DNA of 64,000 bases. Source: JAMXLO01 sp963791495 (GTDB taxonomy: Bacteria; Pseudomonadota; Alphaproteobacteria; Acetobacterales; Acetobacteraceae). The position numbers and the translations under genes were made by a program. The notes below the pieces were generated by a model. That model made no database searches. It worked only from the letters and a program-made list of their open reading frames with translations, and was not told where the DNA came from. Shown piece by piece: positions 63,565-64,000 of this stretch. The stretch is taken from NCBI GenBank assembly GCA_963791495.1, contig CAWBST010000017.1, forward strand, positions 310,001 to 374,000. Reading direction: 5' to 3'. Positions within the stretch are counted from its first letter, which is position 1. Each line of letters begins with the position of its first letter.

Positions 63565-63893
63565 CGATCTACTGGGTCACTCTCTTCGCCGCGATAGCCA
63601 CAAGCATGGCGGGGCAGACAATGCTGAAGGCAGGCGCCGGGACGGCGGATTTCGTCGCGCAACTTCTGGATTGGCGCACAGTGCTCGGGCTGTTCCTGTA
63701 CGGCGGCGCAGCTATCCTCTATATCGTCGCGCTGCGACGCATTCCGATGTCGCGCGCCCTGCCCTGCACCGCGGTCTCCTACGTTGCTGCGGCGCTGATC
63801 GGCCATTACGCGTTCGGCGAAACGCTCGGCGCTTCGCACATCTCGGCGATCGCGCTGATCTGCGGCGGCGTCATCCTTCTCGCGTTCTCTTAG
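63561..63893 (+). CDS. EmrE/ArnE-like small membrane protein
   Basis: 110 residues with four membrane helices from a GTG at 63561 that overlaps the GT2 stop. VALRRIPMSRALPCTAVSYV and FGETLGASHISAIALICGGV match the small EamA/EmrE-like flippase subunits such as ArnE. With the GT2 it likely flips a glycosylated lipid carrier across the inner membrane. About 100 bp without features follow to the window end. Confidence 0.85.
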   Translation: MTIYWVTLFAAIATSMAGQTMLKAGAGTADFVAQLLDWRTVLGLFLYGGAAILYIVALRRIPMSRALPCTAVSYVAAALIGHYAFGETLGASHISAIALICGGVILLAFS

Positions 63894-64000
63894 CTGATGG
63901 TCCCTGAACCGATCCGTCATCGGTGGTGCCGCGATCTAGCGGCGCAACCGTAAAGCGCACACATAAAGAGATATTCAGGCGGTGATCGAGAGCGCCACAA

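Overview
The window is a GC-rich alphaproteobacterial chromosome segment. Several features fit the Rhodospirillales, most likely Acetobacteraceae: hfq-hflX adjacency, an FnrL-type oxygen sensor with CX2CX7C spacing, an Mla-type lipid ABC operon, a large repetitive surface protein ending in a Hint_2 domain, and small RAAEFD helical proteins. The family assignment is an inference from gene content; no rRNA or marker-gene comparison could be run. No rRNA, CRISPR array, insertion sequence or integrase was recognised.

Layout. 0-6.4 kb: a bamB-like lipoprotein gene (cut by the window edge) and a YfgM-like gene, a small lipoprotein, then an Mla-type operon (permease, ATPase, MlaD, auxiliary lipoprotein) translationally coupled to a PotD-like binding protein. 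6.5-10 kb: a 3-hydroxyisobutyryl-CoA hydrolase, a stand-alone adhesin-like module, and a gene-poor stretch with two small helical proteins. 10-20.8 kb: MFS transporter, SDR, acyl-CoA ligase, citrate synthase, a regulatory-looking spacer with a perfect DnaA-box palindrome, GDPD, racemase, IMPase, hflX and hfq. 20.9-26.7 kb: an operon for a three-subunit molybdenum hydroxylase with a MoaD-like sulfur carrier, a HAD phosphatase and an extradiol dioxygenase, presumably for degradation of an aromatic or heteroaromatic compound. 26.8-28.2 kb: an FnrL-like regulator with an FNR box in front of it.

28.2-33.1 kb is an accessory segment marked by three tRNA genes (Leu-CAA, Asn-GTT, Gly-GCC). Its main cargo is one 681-residue protein. 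It joins an Orc/STAND-like P-loop ATPase and a winged helix to a class III nucleotidyl-cyclase-like domain. This is the best candidate for an undescribed signalling or defence system in the window.

33-43.9 kb is housekeeping and metabolic: a CnoX-like thioredoxin, LON-like and Trm112-like proteins, an L,D-transpeptidase, ribA, an orphan OmpR-type regulator, a UdgX uracil-DNA glycosylase with the KRRIH loop, an S9 peptidase, gamma-glutamyltransferase and an EamA permease. 44.3-50.5 kb holds a sugar-acid-type catabolic cluster (MFS permease, enolase-superfamily dehydratase, jelly-roll protein, binding protein) and two convergent genes that both carry a single-base frameshift. 50.5-60.7 kb has pyrE, a secreted repeat-rich protein and the giant Hint-domain adhesin. 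The adhesin reading frame is broken by six apparent +1 shifts, four of them within about 160 bp. 60.8-64 kb: an EamA permease and a coupled methyltransferase / GT2 glycosyltransferase / small EmrE-like operon that looks like a lipid-linked glycosylation module.
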